DNA from: Leucobacter aridicollis
GTDB lineage: Bacteria; Actinomycetota; Actinomycetes; Actinomycetales; Microbacteriaceae
Assembly (NCBI RefSeq): GCF_024399335.1
Contig: NZ_CP075339.1
Location: forward strand, 1,054,001 to 1,118,000
Direction: 5' to 3'
Length of the DNA: 64,000 nt
Shown: in pieces, positions 1-8,656 of the stretch
Position numbering within the stretch: the first letter of the stretch is position 1
How the letters are laid out: each line of letters begins with the position of its first letter
Position numbers and translations under genes: made by a program
The notes under the pieces: model-generated
What the model saw: only the letters and a program-made list of their open reading frames with translations
Databases searched by the model: none
What the model was told of the DNA's origin: nothing

Positions 1-12
1 CCTCGGACGTCA

Positions 13-237
13 CTAGCCGCGTGTAGTTACTCGGCTGGGCTCCTCGTTATCGCGGCGCTGTGCCCTGTCTTCGGCAAGCGCCTCAACTGCCTCGGTAAGT
101 GACTCTAAGACGCGCTGAACGCGGTCATGAAGTGCATGACAGTTCCCCGATGTAAATGCCCTCCCATTCGTGAATTCTGATAGCTCATCCCGAGCTTCAT
201 TGATGCAGCGATTCAGGATCCCATTCGTCTTCCCCAT
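13..237 (-). CDS. small hypothetical protein
   Basis: A 74-residue reading frame that I do not recognise. It is charged and probably helical in its second half (VQRVLESLTEAVEALAEDRAQRR), with no membrane segment or signal peptide. The start is placed at the internal ATG beginning MGKTNG, because the upstream extension of this frame looks non-coding. No convincing ribosome binding site is visible. It lies next to a decayed insertion sequence, so it could be accessory or spurious. Confidence 0.3.
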   Translation of the reverse strand: MGKTNGILNRCINEARDELSEFTNGRAFTSGNCHALHDRVQRVLESLTEAVEALAEDRAQRRDNEEPSRVTTRG

Positions 238-429
238 GCCGGCCACTCTATCTACCGACTTCTTCGAAGAGTATGGTGGCCGTATTCTCGGCTCGAACAC
301 GTGGGTTTGGGAGAGGGGCCCGGTGCCCCGTTGATGAAGGCGTCCTGGCAATGTTGGAGGTTCCAGGGTTGCGGATGGGGCATGGAGCGGAGTCCAACAT
401 GAGAACAAGAGATGCCGCTACTCGGCTGG

Positions 430-1043
430 GAGGGAGGTGCAGCGATCAGAATGGTGCGAACTTTCTGCGCCTAACCCGGTATGAGCCAAGGCGCGACCGT
501 GGGCGTGGCCGGAAAAACTCGGTTCCGGGTCGACGGTGCGCGCCTGGGTACGCCAGGCCGATATCAACCAAGGCGTGAAAAGTGGAGTCTTCCCCGACGC
601 GCAGGCGCGGATTCGAGAACCTGAACAAGAGAATGGTGAGCTCAGGCCTCGCGAACCGCGCATTCAGCGCAGGTGCGCCGAATCAGTTGTGGGTGAACGA
701 TCTGACTTTCGCGCTCCCTTGGCAGCCAATTTCTCTCCACTCGTAGTGGAAAACGCCTCTCCGGTATCGAGGCGACGCCCTCGACCGGAACTGTTGGCGG
801 CAGGCATGGTAATGCCCTCGCTGAGGCGGTGAACCACCTCAACGGGGCCGATCTTGTGCGCGGGCCGGCGATGAACGGGCCGCGGAAAACGGTCAACGAT
901 CTCGAGCTCGCGACGTTTGGAGGGAGTACTCGCACAACACGAGACGACTCCGTGGCGACCTCGGTGATGTGCCTCCAGCGAGGTTTGAAGAGTCGTTCTA
1001 TGCTGGGGTTACCAGCGCCCAAGATCTGTTTGGAAACAAATGA
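430..1043 (+). pseudogene. degraded IS3-family transposase (orfA/orfB remnants)
   Basis: Pieces of an IS3-type transposase appear in different frames. Near 455-475 there is an OrfA-like AIRMVRT, followed by a stop. At 536-650 comes VRAWVRQADINQGVKSGVF and then RIREPEQENGELR, the OrfA helix and leucine-zipper region. Near 667-700 there is NQLWVNDLTF, the start of the OrfB integrase core. From 810 to 1040 come the C-terminal OrfB motifs NALAEAV, DLVRGPA, KTVNDLELATF and, in another frame, LGDVPPARFEESFYAG ending in TGA at about 1043. The catalytic middle of OrfB, with most of the DDE residues, is missing. The element has frameshifts, stops and an internal deletion and must be inactive. I could not find intact terminal inverted repeats or a target duplication. 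Confidence 0.75.
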
Positions 1044-1054
1044 GCTGAGTCTCT

Positions 1055-1438
1055 TCTCAACCCCGGGCGTGAACGAGCGTCAGTGCCAGGCGCGCTCGTT
1101 GCGCGCCTCATGCTCGGGTTCTGGCGGGACCTATTCGATTCGGCTGGCTACGAAGGCAAACAACCCAGGAGCGCCTAAGCCGATTGTGGGCAGCACTGCT
1201 GCACCGTGCTGCAGCGCGCCTTTCCCTGCGGGCGAATCACTGCGCGACATCGAATCGCGAACCGCGAACCCCTGCCCCGCAGGGTCCGATTGCCCGGGCA
1301 AGACGCGGAAGGCCTCACGGTCGAGCAGCGCATCTAGCCTGTATCTGATTAGCGAGAGTGGCGACTTCAATCTTGCTGACTGGGGCAGATGCAACTCCAC
1401 GGAGCCAGTTCTGTTCGCACCTGGCCCACTTAGTAGCG
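1055..1438 (+). pseudogene. possible Abi-like protein remnant
   Basis: One frame reads PGALVARLMLGFWRDLFDSAGYEGKQPR, then LQRAFPCGRI, then PLPGQDAEGLTVEQRI, interrupted by stops. A neighbouring frame ends DANSTEPVLFAPGPL-like. This resembles the GxLVAxLxxGFWxxLF core of actinobacterial Abi-like (abortive-infection-like) proteins, recalled from the family and not searched. No continuous frame spans it, so it is at most a remnant. It abuts the IS3 debris, which suggests an old accessory insertion. Confidence 0.35.
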
Positions 1439-1528
1439 TGTGAGTTTCCAGGGGAATCGATCACGGCGACGGGGTCACAGGTTTACCGCTATCGTTCCGG
1501 GCCTGATGGAGCCCGCGCAGAGCGTTGG

Positions 1529-1534
1529 TATTCT
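1529..1534 (+). promoter_or_regulatory. -10 box of a leaderless transcript
   Basis: TATTCT lies exactly 6 nt before the ATG of the next gene, the arrangement repeated at many starts in this window. Transcription would begin at or next to the start codon. Confidence 0.5.
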
Positions 1535-1540
1535 CAGTGC

Positions 1541-1744
1541 ATGACTGAACCCCAGCAGGCGCCCCAGCTGCCGTCGCCGAAAATCCTGCTTCCCGTTGGG
1601 ATCATGTTCGTTATCGGTGCCGTCTTTGCGTTCGTGCTCTTTGATCTGCATGTGGTCTCGGGTGCGTTCGCCGGGTTGATTGGGCTTGCAGGGCTCGCCA
1701 TGACTGTTCAGAGCATCATGCGGCTCGCCAAGGGTGAGCGCTAG
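1541..1744 (+). CDS. small two-helix membrane protein
   Basis: A 67-residue protein of unknown function. After a Pro/Gln-rich N-terminus there are two hydrophobic segments, at about residues 14-36 and 40-58, ending in a short basic tail (RLAKGER). The ATG is chosen because the hydrophobic protein begins there and a TATTCT -10 box lies 6 nt upstream. The longer upstream frame runs into the Abi-like debris. The layout is typical of small actinobacterial inner-membrane proteins. Confidence 0.6.
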   Translation: MTEPQQAPQLPSPKILLPVGIMFVIGAVFAFVLFDLHVVSGAFAGLIGLAGLAMTVQSIMRLAKGER

Positions 1745-1808
1745 TTGCCCCAGGCCCCCGCCGGCAGCCACCGCGGGCGAATCGTGGACCAAACTTGAAC
1801 ATTAGGGC

Positions 1809-1829
1809 GCGCGAATTCCAAATTCGCGC
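1809..1829. repeat. perfect inverted repeat, possible operator
   Basis: GCGCGAATT, then CCA, then AATTCGCGC: two 9-bp arms around a 3-bp centre, ending 14 bp before the next ATG. No T-tract follows, and its place just ahead of a gene favours an operator over a terminator. The cognate regulator is unknown. Confidence 0.5.
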
Positions 1830-1843
1830 AGTGCTGGCATAAC

Positions 1844-2098
1844 ATGGAGACCATGCTTAGCGACAGTTTCAGCCGACTTCCTTCACATGTTCAGCAGGGG
1901 GTGCTCGAATACCTCGATGAGGAGATCCGTATTGGATTCCAAAAGAGCGAGGACGCAGCAGCTGACGAGAAGACCACGCCGGAGGGTGCGCGTCAGCTCG
2001 CAGACGGGATCGTCAGGTCCCTTGCGCTTCGCAACTCGTTCACTGGTGAGTCGGTTTCAAGCCCCCGCGATCTTGGGATTGGGCAGCGTCAGAAGTAA
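1844..2098 (+). CDS. small hypothetical protein
   Basis: An 84-residue soluble protein that I do not recognise. It begins METMLSDSFSRLPSHVQQGVLEYLDEEIRIGFQ and looks helical and acidic in the first half. ATG codons at 1844 and 1853 could both serve as the start. The perfect palindrome at 1809-1829 sits directly upstream. No domain can be named. Confidence 0.5.
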   Translation: METMLSDSFSRLPSHVQQGVLEYLDEEIRIGFQKSEDAAADEKTTPEGARQLADGIVRSLALRNSFTGESVSSPRDLGIGQRQK

Positions 2099-2170
2099 TT
2101 CACTGCGGCCCCGCTGGCATCATCGCCGGTGGGGCTTTTGCGTGCCAGTGAAGGCGCGAGCACGTCGACA

Positions 2171-2434
2171 CTATCTCCGCCCATTCGCTGGGCCAGCGGT
2201 CGCCTGGGACACCCGCGCGACTTGATTTGTATCCCAGAGGACCGAGCTGTTCGCGGCCTCGAGTGTGTCGTGCTGTGACACCACCCGCCGTTTTGACGGT
2301 TCTGGGTGCCACGTCATGACGAAGAAGAGCGGCACGTTCTCGCGGTTCGCGAGGCCCTGGATCATCGCAACCGGTCGGTCTTTCGGGTAACGCATGACGG
2401 CCCAGAGGTTAGTGTCGACTTGCACGTATGGCAT
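2171..2434 (-). CDS. small hypothetical protein
   Basis: An 87-residue protein beginning MPYVQVDTNLWAVMRYPKDRPVAMIQGL. It looks like a single alpha/beta domain with several aromatic residues and no signal peptide. The start at 2434 has a GGAG about 9 nt upstream on this strand. The longer upstream frame runs antisense to the next gene and is rejected. I know small actinobacterial proteins of this appearance, but no function. Confidence 0.55.
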   Translation of the reverse strand: MPYVQVDTNLWAVMRYPKDRPVAMIQGLANRENVPLFFVMTWHPEPSKRRVVSQHDTLEAANSSVLWDTNQVARVSQATAGPANGRR

Positions 2435-2557
2435 GCGCTCGCGCTCCGTGTCTTTTTCGTGTTCGTTCCGGTACACGCCCCTACCCCCATTCGAAAGTGT
2501 GTTCGATGAGTGTAGGTCAAAGCTCTGACATTTACGTCGAGTATGCTCGGTGGCGAT

Positions 2558-2764
2558 ATGAAGATCCGGGCGAACACGACCATCGGCGGCGCATCGCGCT
2601 TCGACGCGACGGCTGCCGAGGAGACGCTCCGTGAACTTGAGGAGCAGTACGCGCGCGGCGAGATTGAGCGCCATGCCTATTTCGAGAAGAAGAGCTCGCT
2701 CGTGCGTCTCTTTCTGAAGTCGACGACGTCACCTCGCCGCAAGCCGCGCGGCGACTTTGACTAG
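2558..2764 (+). CDS. small SHOCT-like protein
   Basis: A 68-residue protein. Its middle, [27 protein letters not shown], matches the pattern of the short C-terminal (SHOCT) helix pair often found at protein ends. The tail is basic. The ATG is preceded by GGTGG. Its stop codon shares a CTAG with the convergent stop of the oxidase gene, a 4-bp tail-to-tail overlap. Function unknown. Confidence 0.6.
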   Translation: MKIRANTTIGGASRFDATAAEETLRELEEQYARGEIERHAYFEKKSSLVRLFLKSTTSPRRKPRGDFD

Positions 2765-4437
2765 TCGACAGCCTGCGTGTTCGGCGCGCTGTCGGTCTCG
2801 GACAGGGCCTCTGCCTGCATCGTGCGTGGAGCCCAGGCGGGCGATGGTGCGACTTCGGGGTGGTTGGCGTCGAACGCCGGTGACTCGGACCTGATGCGCG
2901 GGATTGAGGTGAAGTTGTGCCGCGGCGGCGGGCACGACGTGGCCCACTCGAGCGATCGGCCGAACCCCCAGGGGTCGTATTGGGTGACGCGTTCGCCTCG
3001 CCGCGCAGTGAGGTAGACGTTGACGAAGAACGGGATCATCGAGGCGCCGAGAACCATCGATCCGATTGTCGAAACCTGGTTTCCCCAGGTAACCCCGTCC
3101 TCGGGCAGGTAGCTGTAGTATCGGCGAGGCATCGCCATGACGCCGAGCCAGTGCTGCACAAGGAACGTCATGTGGAACCCAACGAACAGCACCCAGAAAT
3201 GGATCTTGCCGAGCCGTTCGTTGAGCATCTTGCCTGTCCATTTGGGCCACCAGAAGTAGAACCCTGCGAACATCGCGAAGACGACAGTGCCAAACACGAC
3301 GTAGTGGAAGTGCGCCACGACGAAGTAGGTGTCCGAGAGGTGGAAGTCGAGTGCGGGCGACGCGAGGATGACGCCTGTGAGGCCGCCGAACACGAAGGTC
3401 ACGAGGAAGCCGAGTGACCAGAGCATCGGGGTCTCGAAGGTGATCGAGCCGCGCCACATGGTGCCGATCCAGTTGAAGATCTTGACCCCTGTCGGAACCG
3501 CGATCAGCATGCTCATGAGCGAGAAGAACGGGAGCAATACCGAGCCACTCACGTACATGTGGTGCGCCCACACGGTGAGGGACAGCGCGGCGATGGCGAT
3601 CGTCGCGTAGATCAGCGTCTTGTACCCGAAGATCGGCTTGCGGCTGAAAACCGGGAAGATCTCGGAGACGATGCCGAAGAACGGCAGCGCGATGATGTAC
3701 ACCTCGGGGTGTCCGAAAAACCAGAAAAGATGCTGCCACAGGATTGCGCCACCCTCGCCCGAGAAGATTTGGCCGCCGAAGATCCGGTCCATCGCAAGCG
3801 CGAAGAGCGCAGCAGCGAGCACCGGAAACGCGACGAGCACGAGCAACGAGGTTACGAGCACGTTCCAGGAGAACACCGACATGCGCCACATGGTCATGCC
3901 GGGTGCGCGCATCGTAATGATCGTCGTGATGAAGTTGACCGACCCGAGGATCGTTCCGAAGCCAGAGATGCCGAGGCCGAGTACCCACAGGTTGCCGCCG
4001 ACGCCTGGCGAGAACGTCTCCGACGACAGGGGTGCGTACGCAAACCACCCGAATGAGGCGGCGCCCTGTGGGGTGAGGAAGCCGCCGACGGCGATGAGCG
4101 AGCCGAACGTGTAGAGCCAGAACGAGAACGCGTTGAGCCTAGGGAACGCCACGTCAGGTGCGCCGATCTGCAGCGGCATCATGACGTTTGCGAATCCGGT
4201 GAACAGTGGGGTTGCGAACATCAGCAGCATGATTGTGCCGTGCATGGTGAAGAGCTGGTTGTACTGCTCCTTGGTTGCGACCACTTCGAGGCCCGGCGCG
4301 AAGAGTTGCGCGCGAATGATGAGGGCGAGGACGCCGCCGACGAGGAACCACGCGACCGAACTGATGAGATACATGTAGCCGATCACCTTGTGGTCGGTCG
4401 ACGTCACCCATGAGGCGATCGAGCTGCGTGTGGACAT
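2761..4437 (-). CDS. ctaD: cytochrome c oxidase subunit I
   Basis: The 558-residue catalytic subunit of aa3-type cytochrome c oxidase, which reduces oxygen at a heme a3-CuB centre in the membrane. Visible residues: H66 (TMHGT, heme a ligand), D95 in [10 protein letters not shown] (D-channel entry), H243 with E245 and Y247 in the GHPEVY motif (CuB ligand, cross-linked Tyr), H292-H293 (CuB ligands), and H376/H378 in HFHYV (heme ligands). About twelve membrane segments are present and the length is normal. The start at 4437 has GAGAGGAG upstream. It follows the kinase gene on the same strand by 44 bp and may be co-transcribed. Subunits II and III are absent from the window, which is unusual for ctaD. 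Confidence 0.95.
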   Translation of the reverse strand: MSTRSSIASWVTSTDHKVIGYMYLISSVAWFLVGGVLALIIRAQLFAPGLEVVATKEQYNQLFTMHGTIMLLMFATPLFTGFANVMMPLQIGAPDVAFPRLNAFSFWLYTFGSLIAVGGFLTPQGAASFGWFAYAPLSSETFSPGVGGNLWVLGLGISGFGTILGSVNFITTIITMRAPGMTMWRMSVFSWNVLVTSLLVLVAFPVLAAALFALAMDRIFGGQIFSGEGGAILWQHLFWFFGHPEVYIIALPFFGIVSEIFPVFSRKPIFGYKTLIYATIAIAALSLTVWAHHMYVSGSVLLPFFSLMSMLIAVPTGVKIFNWIGTMWRGSITFETPMLWSLGFLVTFVFGGLTGVILASPALDFHLSDTYFVVAHFHYVVFGTVVFAMFAGFYFWWPKWTGKMLNERLGKIHFWVLFVGFHMTFLVQHWLGVMAMPRRYYSYLPEDGVTWGNQVSTIGSMVLGASMIPFFVNVYLTARRGERVTQYDPWGFGRSLEWATSCPPPRHNFTSIPRIRSESPAFDANHPEVAPSPAWAPRTMQAEALSETDSAPNTQAVD

Positions 4438-4481
4438 TGTGAAGTGCTCCTCTCGAGTGTGCGATGCTGCAAGTTGTCGTG

Positions 4482-5402
4482 TCAGTCGCGGGACGCCCGC
4501 GTGTCTTGTGCGAGGGCGCGCCGCACCTCACCCGAGGCGAACTCGACAGCCTCGTCGATGTCGTAACGTTCGAGGAGTGCGGTGGTGAGGGCGGCGGCGA
4601 AAGTGTCGCCGAGTCCTTTCGCGGTAACCTCTCGTTCCTCCTGGCGGTGCACGCTGCTCCACGTCGGAGTCACGAGTACGTCGCAGATATCTGCGGGGCC
4701 GCCGATGCGGGGCTGTCGGCTTGGTAGCCTGACGCCGGTGACGACGACCCACTCGGTCTGTGGTCCCATGATCGAGCGGGCGGCTTCTTCGACAGCGCCC
4801 CGCGAGCTGAGCTCGGCGAGCGGGGAGGCGCTCAGGTGAGCGAGCTCGAACCTGTTGGGAACGATTCCGGTGGCAAGCGGGAGGAGCTCGGAGCGGATCT
4901 CGTCGACAAGGCCGGGGTCGGTGTAGAAACCGAGTTCGGCATCGCCGAGCGTGGGGTCGACGAGCAGCGCGGGCCGGGTGCTCTCGGCCTGGCTTGCGAA
5001 CCAATCTGCGACCGCAGTCGGCTGGCCGAGCGTGGCGAAGTATCCTGTCGAGAGCCACTGCAGGTCCGTGAGCGCGTCCGCGGCCGCCAGGTCGCGGAGG
5101 GTGTCGGCGAGCCACGCTGCGGGCACCTGGACGTCGTGCACCGCGGCGTAGTGCGGCATCACGCTGAGCAGGATCGTCGGAAGTGTGATCGCGTGCGCCC
5201 CGCGGCTCCCAAATACTCGCGCGGCGGCGTTCAGGCCGACCGATCCGTGCGCGAGTTGGGACCCGATTGCGAGGATGTGCGCGGGGCGGCGTGTGAGCTC
5301 GAGCTGCCGGGCGTCGGCGAGTTGCACCGCCCGGCGTCGCTCGCCGATCCGCTCAAATTCCCGCGGTGAGCGACGATTTTTCACACTCACAACATTTGTC
5401 AT
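4482..5402 (-). CDS. pdxY: PdxY/PdxK-like pyridoxal kinase
   Basis: A 306-residue ribokinase-fold kinase, predicted to phosphorylate pyridoxal (vitamin B6) to PLP. The substrate-side start [22 protein letters not shown] resembles the PdxY opening [58 protein letters not shown] matches the DPVMGD...TPNQFEL region, and [19 protein letters not shown] is the PfkB-type GxGD signature, with the Asp as base. The start at 5402 (MTNVVSV) lies inside a 16-bp inverted repeat and 7 nt after a TAGCGT box, so translation is probably leaderless. The neighbouring PLP genes support the assignment. The exact B6 vitamer is not resolved. Confidence 0.8.
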   Translation of the reverse strand: MTNVVSVKNRRSPREFERIGERRRAVQLADARQLELTRRPAHILAIGSQLAHGSVGLNAAARVFGSRGAHAITLPTILLSVMPHYAAVHDVQVPAAWLADTLRDLAAADALTDLQWLSTGYFATLGQPTAVADWFASQAESTRPALLVDPTLGDAELGFYTDPGLVDEIRSELLPLATGIVPNRFELAHLSASPLAELSSRGAVEEAARSIMGPQTEWVVVTGVRLPSRQPRIGGPADICDVLVTPTWSSVHRQEEREVTAKGLGDTFAAALTTALLERYDIDEAVEFASGEVRRALAQDTRASRD

Positions 5403-5410
5403 AGGACAAA
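5395..5410. promoter_or_regulatory. PLP-island operator copy 1
   Basis: TTTGTCATAGGACAAA: 6-bp inverted arms TTTGTC/GACAAA around ATAG. An identical 16-mer occurs at 8577-8592. It covers the kinase start codon (complement of 5400-5402) and lies just downstream of the kinase's extended -10 (TGaTAGCGT on the minus strand). It also lies upstream of the divergent aminotransferase. The inferred binder is the MocR regulator encoded at 8657. Confidence 0.7.
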
Positions 5411-5468
5411 CGCTATCATGGTGATGACAATGATTCGACATGCGTCCTCGGCGCGGAAGGCACACCCC

Positions 5469-6587
5469 ATGACCCAGTCACCCACGCTCATCCCTGCGGC
5501 ACTTCCGCGCATCGGCAGTGAGGAGCGACTCGCTGTTGACGCGGTGTTGCGCTCGGGAAACCTCGCGCAGGGCCCGGAAGTCGCCGCCTTCGAAGCGGAG
5601 TTTTCGAGCCACTTCGTACTCGGTCGGCCGACGGTTGCGGTGAACTCGGGGACGAGCGGCCAGCACCTCGGCCTGCTCGCGAGCGGGGTAGGGCCAGGCG
5701 ACGAGGTGATCGTGCCGTCGTTCACGTTCGCGGCGGTCGCCAACTCGGTCGTGCTTGCGGGCGCGACGCCTGTGTTTGCCGACATCGAGCCAGAGCACTT
5801 CACGCTCGACCCCGCCCGCGTTCGCGAGGCGATCACCGAGCGCACGAAGGGCATCATGCCTGTGCACCTCTACGGCCACCCCTTTCAGGTCGATGCCATC
5901 GAACAGGTCGCACGAGAGCATGGCCTCGCCATTTATGAGGATGCTGCGCAGGCGCACGGTGCGAGCTGGCTCGACAGGCCCGTCGGCACGATCGGCGAGT
6001 TTGCGATGTTCAGTCTGTACCCCACGAAGAACATGACCGCCGTCGAGGGCGGCATGGTCGTGTGCCGTGCTGACGAAACCGCTCGCCGGGTGAAGCTACT
6101 GCGTAATCAGGGCATGGAGACGCAGTACGCGAACGAGGTCGTCGGGTTCAACGCGCGAATGAGCGACGTGCACGCGGCGGTCGGGCGCGCGCAACTACGT
6201 AAGGTCGACGCGTGGACGAGGATCCGGCAGCGCAACGCCAAGTTCTTTGATAACGAACTCGCGCTGGTACCCGGTGTGACCCCACCGCGCGTTGCCCCTG
6301 AGGCCACCCACGTCTACCACCAGTACACGATTCGGGTTGCGGCTGCCGAACGCGACCGGATCCGCGCCGCGCTGCTGCACGAGCATGGCGTCGCTACCGG
6401 GGTGTACTACCCGATTCCGAACCACCGGCTCCCGTCGCTCGCATCCTATGCGCCGGCGGCCGATCTGCCGGAGTCCGACCGCGCCGCAGCCGAGGTGCTG
6501 TCGCTGCCAGTCCACCCGTCGCTCAGCGAGCGTGACCTTCACCGCATCGTCGCGGGCGTGGTCGCTGTCGCCGCCGCGGGTTCCTAG
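5469..6587 (+). CDS. DegT/DnrJ/EryC1/StrS-family aminotransferase
   Basis: A 372-residue PLP-dependent aminotransferase of the sugar-aminotransferase (DegT) family. It has the N-terminal family signature, the NSGTSG cofactor loop and EDAAQAHGA (PLP-contacting Asp). K187 in SLYPTKNMTAVEGG is the likely Schiff-base lysine. The C-terminal VYHQYTIRV and GVYYPIPNH segments are typical. The start at 5469 is preferred because GAAGG lies 8 nt upstream; earlier ATGs fall in the promoter. It is divergent from the kinase and overlaps the alanine racemase stop by 4 bp. No sugar-nucleotide genes adjoin, so the substrate is open, and it may serve another amino compound. Confidence 0.85.
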   Translation: MTQSPTLIPAALPRIGSEERLAVDAVLRSGNLAQGPEVAAFEAEFSSHFVLGRPTVAVNSGTSGQHLGLLASGVGPGDEVIVPSFTFAAVANSVVLAGATPVFADIEPEHFTLDPARVREAITERTKGIMPVHLYGHPFQVDAIEQVAREHGLAIYEDAAQAHGASWLDRPVGTIGEFAMFSLYPTKNMTAVEGGMVVCRADETARRVKLLRNQGMETQYANEVVGFNARMSDVHAAVGRAQLRKVDAWTRIRQRNAKFFDNELALVPGVTPPRVAPEATHVYHQYTIRVAAAERDRIRAALLHEHGVATGVYYPIPNHRLPSLASYAPAADLPESDRAAAEVLSLPVHPSLSERDLHRIVAGVVAVAAAGS

Positions 6588-7756
6588 AACTCCCCCTCGC
6601 GGCCCGAGGGGGAGAGGTGGGCCGGGGCGTCTCGTGGGGGGTCGCCCTGGCCCACCGACTTTCGCCGTACGCGGGTCCCCAGGCGGGCGATGATCTCGTA
6701 ACTGATGGTCCCCAGGCGCTCGGACCACTCCTCAACGGCGGGTTCCCCGCGAGCGGGGTCTCCGAAGAGCACGGCTCGGTCGCCAACGCGCACGCGCGAG
6801 GCGAGGGACGTCACGTCGATGATGCACTCGTCCATCGCGATTTGGCCGACGAGTGGCGCGCGAAGGCCCCCAATCGTGACGGTGAGACCCGTGCCCGCGA
6901 GCGCGCGCGGCATGCCGTCCGCAAACCCGATGGGGAGGACCGCGTACAGCCGCTCTCCGCTGGCCGCGTTCAGGATCGGCTCCTCGGGATACGACCTGAC
7001 GCTCCCGCGATGCAGCGAGACGATCTCCGCACTGAGCGTGAGTGCGGGGCGCAGGCGGATCGGCTGGCCGTGGACGCCGGGTTCCGGAACGAGGCCGAGG
7101 GCCGCGATCCCAACCCTGACCGCATCGTACGCGAGGTGGGGGGAGGAAAGCGCCGCCGCCGACGCCGCAAGGTGCCTGAGTCGAGGGTTCGCGCCCGTCA
7201 CGCGGAGGAGTCGTGCGCCAGCGTCGAACCGCGACGCCTGGGCGCGATCGGCAGCATCGCCGGCGTTGGCAAGGTGGCTGAAGAGGCCAGCCACTCGCAC
7301 AGTGTCGGCACGCTCCGCGGATGCCGCGGCGGCGAACAGCTCGGGCCATGTCTCCGGGGCAGCGCCGTTGCGGCTCAGTCCGGTGTCGAGTTTGAGGTGA
7401 ACGGAAGCGGTCGCGCCGAGATCTGCGGCGGCGGCCGCGAGATCGCGCACCTGGCCGGCGCGGCTCACTCCGAGCGTGACGTCGTGGCGCACGGCCGCGC
7501 GGTAGTCCAGCCGTTCGGAGTGGAGCCAGCAGAGAATCGGGGCCGAGAACCCGTTTGCTCGCAGGGCGAGCGCCTCGTCGAGGCTCGCAACAGCGACCAT
7601 GATTGCTCCGCCCTCGATCACGGCTGGCGCGACGATGGTTGCGCCGTGCCCGTACGCATCGGCCTTGACGACGACGATGACCTCGGCCCCCGTGTGGCGC
7701 CTGATAGCGCCGATGTTGTGGCGGAGCGCCGGCACCGACACCTCGGCGAGTCGCAT
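6584..7756 (-). CDS. alr: alanine racemase
   Basis: A 390-residue fold-type III PLP enzyme converting L-alanine to D-alanine for peptidoglycan. K31 in VVKADAYGHG binds PLP. The second catalytic base appears as Y256 in RSYPEEP, where most family members have SYG. HLKLDTGLSRNG and GQIAMDECIIDV are the expected conserved regions. The C-terminus carries an extra tail of about 20 residues (GQGDPPRDAPAH...). The gene begins 3 bp after the stop of yggS and is co-transcribed with it. The ATG at 7756 is the only sensible start. Confidence 0.92.
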   Translation of the reverse strand: MRLAEVSVPALRHNIGAIRRHTGAEVIVVVKADAYGHGATIVAPAVIEGGAIMVAVASLDEALALRANGFSAPILCWLHSERLDYRAAVRHDVTLGVSRAGQVRDLAAAAADLGATASVHLKLDTGLSRNGAAPETWPELFAAAASAERADTVRVAGLFSHLANAGDAADRAQASRFDAGARLLRVTGANPRLRHLAASAAALSSPHLAYDAVRVGIAALGLVPEPGVHGQPIRLRPALTLSAEIVSLHRGSVRSYPEEPILNAASGERLYAVLPIGFADGMPRALAGTGLTVTIGGLRAPLVGQIAMDECIIDVTSLASRVRVGDRAVLFGDPARGEPAVEEWSERLGTISYEIIARLGTRVRRKSVGQGDPPRDAPAHLSPSGREGEF

Positions 7757-7759
7757 GCG

Positions 7760-8584
7760 CTACGGCCTGGGGTCTGCCTGGGCGCCAGTTGGTTCCTGCG
7801 GGAACGCCTCGGGCCAGTAGTGGCTGTCAGGAAGCTGCCTGGCGCCAAATATCGCCTGGCCGACCCGTACGCATGTCGCGCCTTCCTCGATCGCGACTTC
7901 GTAGTCGCCACTCATGCCCATCGACAGTCCGCCGTCACCGACGAGCGCCGGATCGAGCTCGCGCATGCGGTCTCGAAGGGTGCGCAGGAGCGCGAAGCAG
8001 GTTCGAACGCGCGGAATGTCGCTCGTGAAGAGAGCGAGGGTCATGAGGCCGCGCACCCTGAGTGAGTTGTACTGGGGGAGCTCGCGGAGAAACGCCTCAA
8101 GGTCTTCTGGCGGGAGCCCGTACTTCTGGGGCTCGGCCGAAGTGTTGACCTGCACGTAGACGTCCAGGCCGCGGCCAGCTGCCTGGAGGCGTCTGTCGAG
8201 CGCCGCGGCGGCACGCAGTGAGTCGAGCGCCTGGAATTCAGATGCAAAGGCGGCGACGTCGCGCGCCTTGTTCGTCTGGAGGTGCCCGATCACCGACCAC
8301 TCGACGCCGAGGTCGGCGAGGTTCTCTGACTTACGCTTCGCTTCTTGGACCTTGTTCTCTCCGAGCTGGGTGCATCCGGCCGCGACTGCGAGGCGCACGC
8401 GGTCCTCGGGCACGGTTTTGCTGACGGGGAGCAGCTGAACGTCTGCTGCGGAGCGACCGACGCCAGCTGCAGCACGCGCGATGTTCTCGCGGACGTCGGC
8501 GATGTTTCGCGTGAACTCGGCGACGGAGGTGGCTGTCGGAAAGTCGTGAATGGGGAGGTCATCTGCCCCGAGTTGCTTTGTCAT
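7760..8584 (-). CDS. yggS: YggS/PLPBP-family PLP homeostasis protein
   Basis: A 274-residue PLP-binding TIM-barrel protein of the YggS/PROSC family. It buffers free PLP and has no known catalytic activity. K56 in LLPVSKTVPEDRV is the PLP lysine. GENKVQEAKRK, WSVIGHLQTNKARDV, VQVNTSAEPQKYGL and MGMSGDYEVAIEEGATCVRVGQAIFG are strong family motifs. The start at 8584 (MTKQLG) lies inside the second copy of the 16-bp inverted repeat, 7 nt after a TACGCT box, so translation is probably leaderless. It is first in an operon with alr and divergent from the MocR regulator. Confidence 0.93.
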   Translation of the reverse strand: MTKQLGADDLPIHDFPTATSVAEFTRNIADVRENIARAAAGVGRSAADVQLLPVSKTVPEDRVRLAVAAGCTQLGENKVQEAKRKSENLADLGVEWSVIGHLQTNKARDVAAFASEFQALDSLRAAAALDRRLQAAGRGLDVYVQVNTSAEPQKYGLPPEDLEAFLRELPQYNSLRVRGLMTLALFTSDIPRVRTCFALLRTLRDRMRELDPALVGDGGLSMGMSGDYEVAIEEGATCVRVGQAIFGARQLPDSHYWPEAFPQEPTGAQADPRP

Positions 8585-8592
8585 AGGACAAA
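8577..8592. promoter_or_regulatory. PLP-island operator copy 2
   Basis: TTTGTCATAGGACAAA, identical over 16 bp to 5395-5410 and placed the same way: the minus-strand start codon (complement of 8582-8584) lies inside it, with an extended -10 (TGtTACGCT) just before it. It sits in the yggS/mocR divergent promoter, which suggests autoregulation plus control of yggS. Confidence 0.7.
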
Positions 8593-8656
8593 GCGTAACA
8601 TGGGCTGTGTTGAAACCGAGCTGACGAGTTCGGTACACCGTGAGAAGGGAGCAGGC

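Noticed and set aside
829-1443. Apparent 204-codon gene
   Set aside because: Its first half contains the OrfB C-terminal motifs and then leaves the frame; it is part of the transposase pseudogene and the following remnant.
2729-4048. Arg/Asp-rich frame overlapping ctaD on the same strand
   Set aside because: Alternate-frame shadow of ctaD with non-protein-like composition.
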